Shown piece after piece: positions 62,644-64,000 of a stretch of 64,000 bases of DNA; positions within the stretch are counted from its first letter, which is position 1, and every line of letters starts with the position of its first letter. The notes beneath the pieces were generated by a model that saw only the letters and a list, made by a program, of their open reading frames with translations, was not told where the DNA came from and did no database searches. Made by a program: the position numbers and the translations under genes. This stretch comes from CAXNKG01 sp964202965 (GTDB lineage: Bacteria; Acidobacteriota; Vicinamibacteria; Vicinamibacterales; UBA2999). The stretch lies in NCBI GenBank assembly GCA_964202965.1, contig CAXNKG010000005.1, positions 58,547 to 122,546 of the forward strand. Reading direction: 5' to 3'.

Positions 62644-63882
62644 CTAGCGACGAGCGTAGCGCGTGGCGACGTAGTTGTCGACGAGACTCCGAAAGCCGTC
62701 GGCGAGCTCGTCATAGGTGCCGCGGAGGGTGGTGAAGTGTTCGCCGTCGACATAGACGGGACAGTTCGGCGCTTCGCCCGTTCCCGGCAGGCTGATGCCG
62801 ATGTTGGCCGCCTTTGACTCGCCCGGGCCGTTGACCACGCAGCCCATCACGGCCAGCGTCAGCGTTTCGACGCCCGTGTACTGTTTCTTCCAGACGGGCA
62901 TCTGGGAACGGATGTAGTCCTGCGTGCGCTCGGCCAGTTCCTGAAACGTGCTGCTGGTCGTGCGGCCGCAGCCGGGGCACGCGGTCACACTCGGTGAAAA
63001 CGCTCGGAGGCCGAGCGCCTGCAGCAGTTCGCACGCGGCATACACCTCCTCGCGCCGGTCTCCGCCGGGGCGCGGGGTAAGCGAGACACGGATGGTGTCG
63101 CCGATGCCTTCGTTCAGCAGGATCGACATGGCCGACGCCGACCACGTGAGGCCCTTGACGCCCATACCCGCCTCGGTGAGGCCCAGGTGGAGCGGTTGCT
63201 CGGTGCGCCGCGCGAGCTCGCGATAGATGGCGATCAGATCGCGCGGCCGGGACACCTTGCAGGAAATGATGATCTGGTCCTTGCGGAGGCCTGTCTCGAT
63301 CGCGAGGGCGGTCGATTCAAGCGCCGAAACCACCATGCACTCGTTGAGGACCTCCTCCGAGCTCCGGCCGAGGTTCCTGTCGGTGTTCTCCTGCATCTTG
63401 GCGAGCACGAGCTCCTGGTTGAGCGACCCGCCGTTCACGCCGATGCGCACGGGCTTGCCATGGTCGATGGCGACACGGCAGATGGTCGAGAAGTGCTCGT
63501 CGCGCCTCGTGCCCGTCCCGACATTGCCCGGGTTGATGCGGTACTTGTCGAGGGCGGCGGCGCAGTCGGGGTGGCGCGTGAGCAGCAGGTGCCCGTTGTA
63601 ATGGAAGTCACCGATCAACGGTGCGACGCAACCCGCATCGAGCATCCGGCGCTTGATCTCGGGCACCGCCGCGGCCGCCTCGTCGGTGTTGACGGTGACA
63701 CGTACGAGCTCGGACCCCGCTTCGGCCAGCTCGACGCACTGCCGCGCCGTTCCCGCCGCATCGGCGGTCTCGGTCATCGTCATCGACTGCACGGCGACAG
63801 GCGCGCCACCGCCGATCTGGAGATGACCGACGCGGACGCCGACGGTTTTATGCAGCCTGACGCCCGTGGACGCAGCACTCAT
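62644..63882 (-). CDS. ispG: 4-hydroxy-3-methylbut-2-enyl-diphosphate synthase
   Basis: A 412-residue IspG (GcpE), the iron-sulfur enzyme of the MEP pathway that reduces ME-cPP to HMBPP. The N-terminal TIM barrel (VGHLQIGGGAPVAVQSMT) is followed by a C-terminal domain with CPGCGRTT and the fourth-ligand region VMGCVVNGPGE, giving the 4Fe-4S cluster. The insert found in plant-type enzymes is absent. TATCAT lies 6 bases before the ATG (leaderless), and a tRNA-Leu gene lies just upstream. A ferredoxin or flavodoxin is needed as donor. Confidence 0.95.
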   Translation of the reverse strand: MSAASTGVRLHKTVGVRVGHLQIGGGAPVAVQSMTMTETADAAGTARQCVELAEAGSELVRVTVNTDEAAAAVPEIKRRMLDAGCVAPLIGDFHYNGHLLLTRHPDCAAALDKYRINPGNVGTGTRRDEHFSTICRVAIDHGKPVRIGVNGGSLNQELVLAKMQENTDRNLGRSSEEVLNECMVVSALESTALAIETGLRKDQIIISCKVSRPRDLIAIYRELARRTEQPLHLGLTEAGMGVKGLTWSASAMSILLNEGIGDTIRVSLTPRPGGDRREEVYAACELLQALGLRAFSPSVTACPGCGRTTSSTFQELAERTQDYIRSQMPVWKKQYTGVETLTLAVMGCVVNGPGESKAANIGISLPGTGEAPNCPVYVDGEHFTTLRGTYDELADGFRSLVDNYVATRYARR

Positions 63883-63888
63883 GAAGAC

Positions 63889-63894
63889 ATGATA
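63889..63894 (-). promoter_or_regulatory. -10 element, leaderless ispG
   Basis: TATCAT on the reverse strand, 6 bases before the ATG at 63882. Confidence 0.55.
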
Positions 63895-63944
63895 CAGGCG
63901 GGACGGGCCTGCTTAACCGATGCATCGCGATGCGAGCGAAAGAC

Positions 63945-64000
63945 TGGTGCCGGAGGGGGGAATCGAACCCCCATGACCTTGCGGTCACCGGATTTTGAGT
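63945..64000 (-). tRNA. tRNA-Leu (CAA), 3' part
   Basis: The reverse strand ends in an encoded CCA (63945-63947), preceded by a T arm with the GGTTCGAATCC core and C-G stem, a long class II variable arm (TGACC-GCAA-GGTCA), and half of an anticodon arm. The anticodon loop CTCAAAA gives CAA. The 5' half lies beyond the window. Confidence 0.85.

Overview
The window looks like a chromosomal segment of a GC-rich member of the Acidobacteriota, most likely of the Vicinamibacteria (old subdivision 6) type. This is inferred from gene content, not from a marker gene. The pointers are two Ser/Thr kinases fused to TolB/PD40-type propellers, a DUF5777 barrel, a peptidase-PD40-beta-barrel fusion, a CCAEP-tail radical SAM protein, and diderm features (OmpA, Lon-domain protein, lipoproteins). 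No phage, transposase, integrase or CRISPR array is visible. Most of the window is housekeeping. The accessory content lies at about 13.9-19.4 kb, 31.9-37.4 kb and 55.7-58.4 kb.

Layout. 0-3.2 kb: a NicO-like transporter fragment, an SDR dehydrogenase and a radical SAM enzyme of the COG1964/Tes type. 3.4-11.2 kb: gltB-gltD (glutamate synthase), then a YpdA-type disulfide reductase coupled to an exported isoaspartyl methyltransferase. 11.2-19.4 kb: two paralogous kinase-propeller genes enclosing a small island with a coiled-coil membrane protein, a decayed nucleotidyltransferase toxin-antitoxin pair, a truncated coiled-coil copy and an intact MntA-HepT pair; another nucleotidyltransferase with a 52-codon overlapping gene follows. 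19.4-25.4 kb: an AAA-VWA-Lon-domain operon, then a phosphodiesterase, a PLP dehydratase and a family 5 uracil-DNA glycosylase. 25.4-31.9 kb: cytochrome c, a three-gene succinate dehydrogenase/fumarate reductase, a deacetylase, lipA and a metal-dependent hydrolase.

31.9-37.4 kb: a four-gene exported metalloprotein operon (CuA-like cupredoxin, CxxCH lipoprotein, DUF5777 barrel, cupredoxin lipoprotein) lies directly downstream of an NtrC-type regulator and its histidine kinase. A good sigma-54 -24/-12 element sits in between, so this looks like a complete sense-and-respond redox unit. 37.5-46.1 kb: ferredoxin, TPR-retropepsin protein, a large outer-membrane peptidase-propeller-barrel fusion, TlpA-like thioredoxin, nuclease/phosphatase, and SCO1. 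TlpA and SCO1 are the factor types that mature CuA sites. 46-55.7 kb: assorted enzymes, two DinB proteins, LemA, TPM, YvcK, a stand-alone LigD phosphoesterase and a peptide transporter. 55.7-58.4 kb: a CCAEP-tail radical SAM protein translationally coupled to an ATP-grasp ligase, the best candidate here for an undescribed biosynthetic pathway. 58.4-64 kb: YggX, an OmpA protein, ispG followed by a molybdopterin oxidoreductase, and a partial tRNA-Leu.

Two patterns run through the whole window. First, at least eighteen first genes have a TANNNT-like -10 hexamer only 6-7 bases before the start codon, which implies leaderless transcripts; this rule also corrects several starts. Second, short arrays of tandem 7-bp units, different in sequence at each place, sit between genes and often begin at or end on a stop codon.
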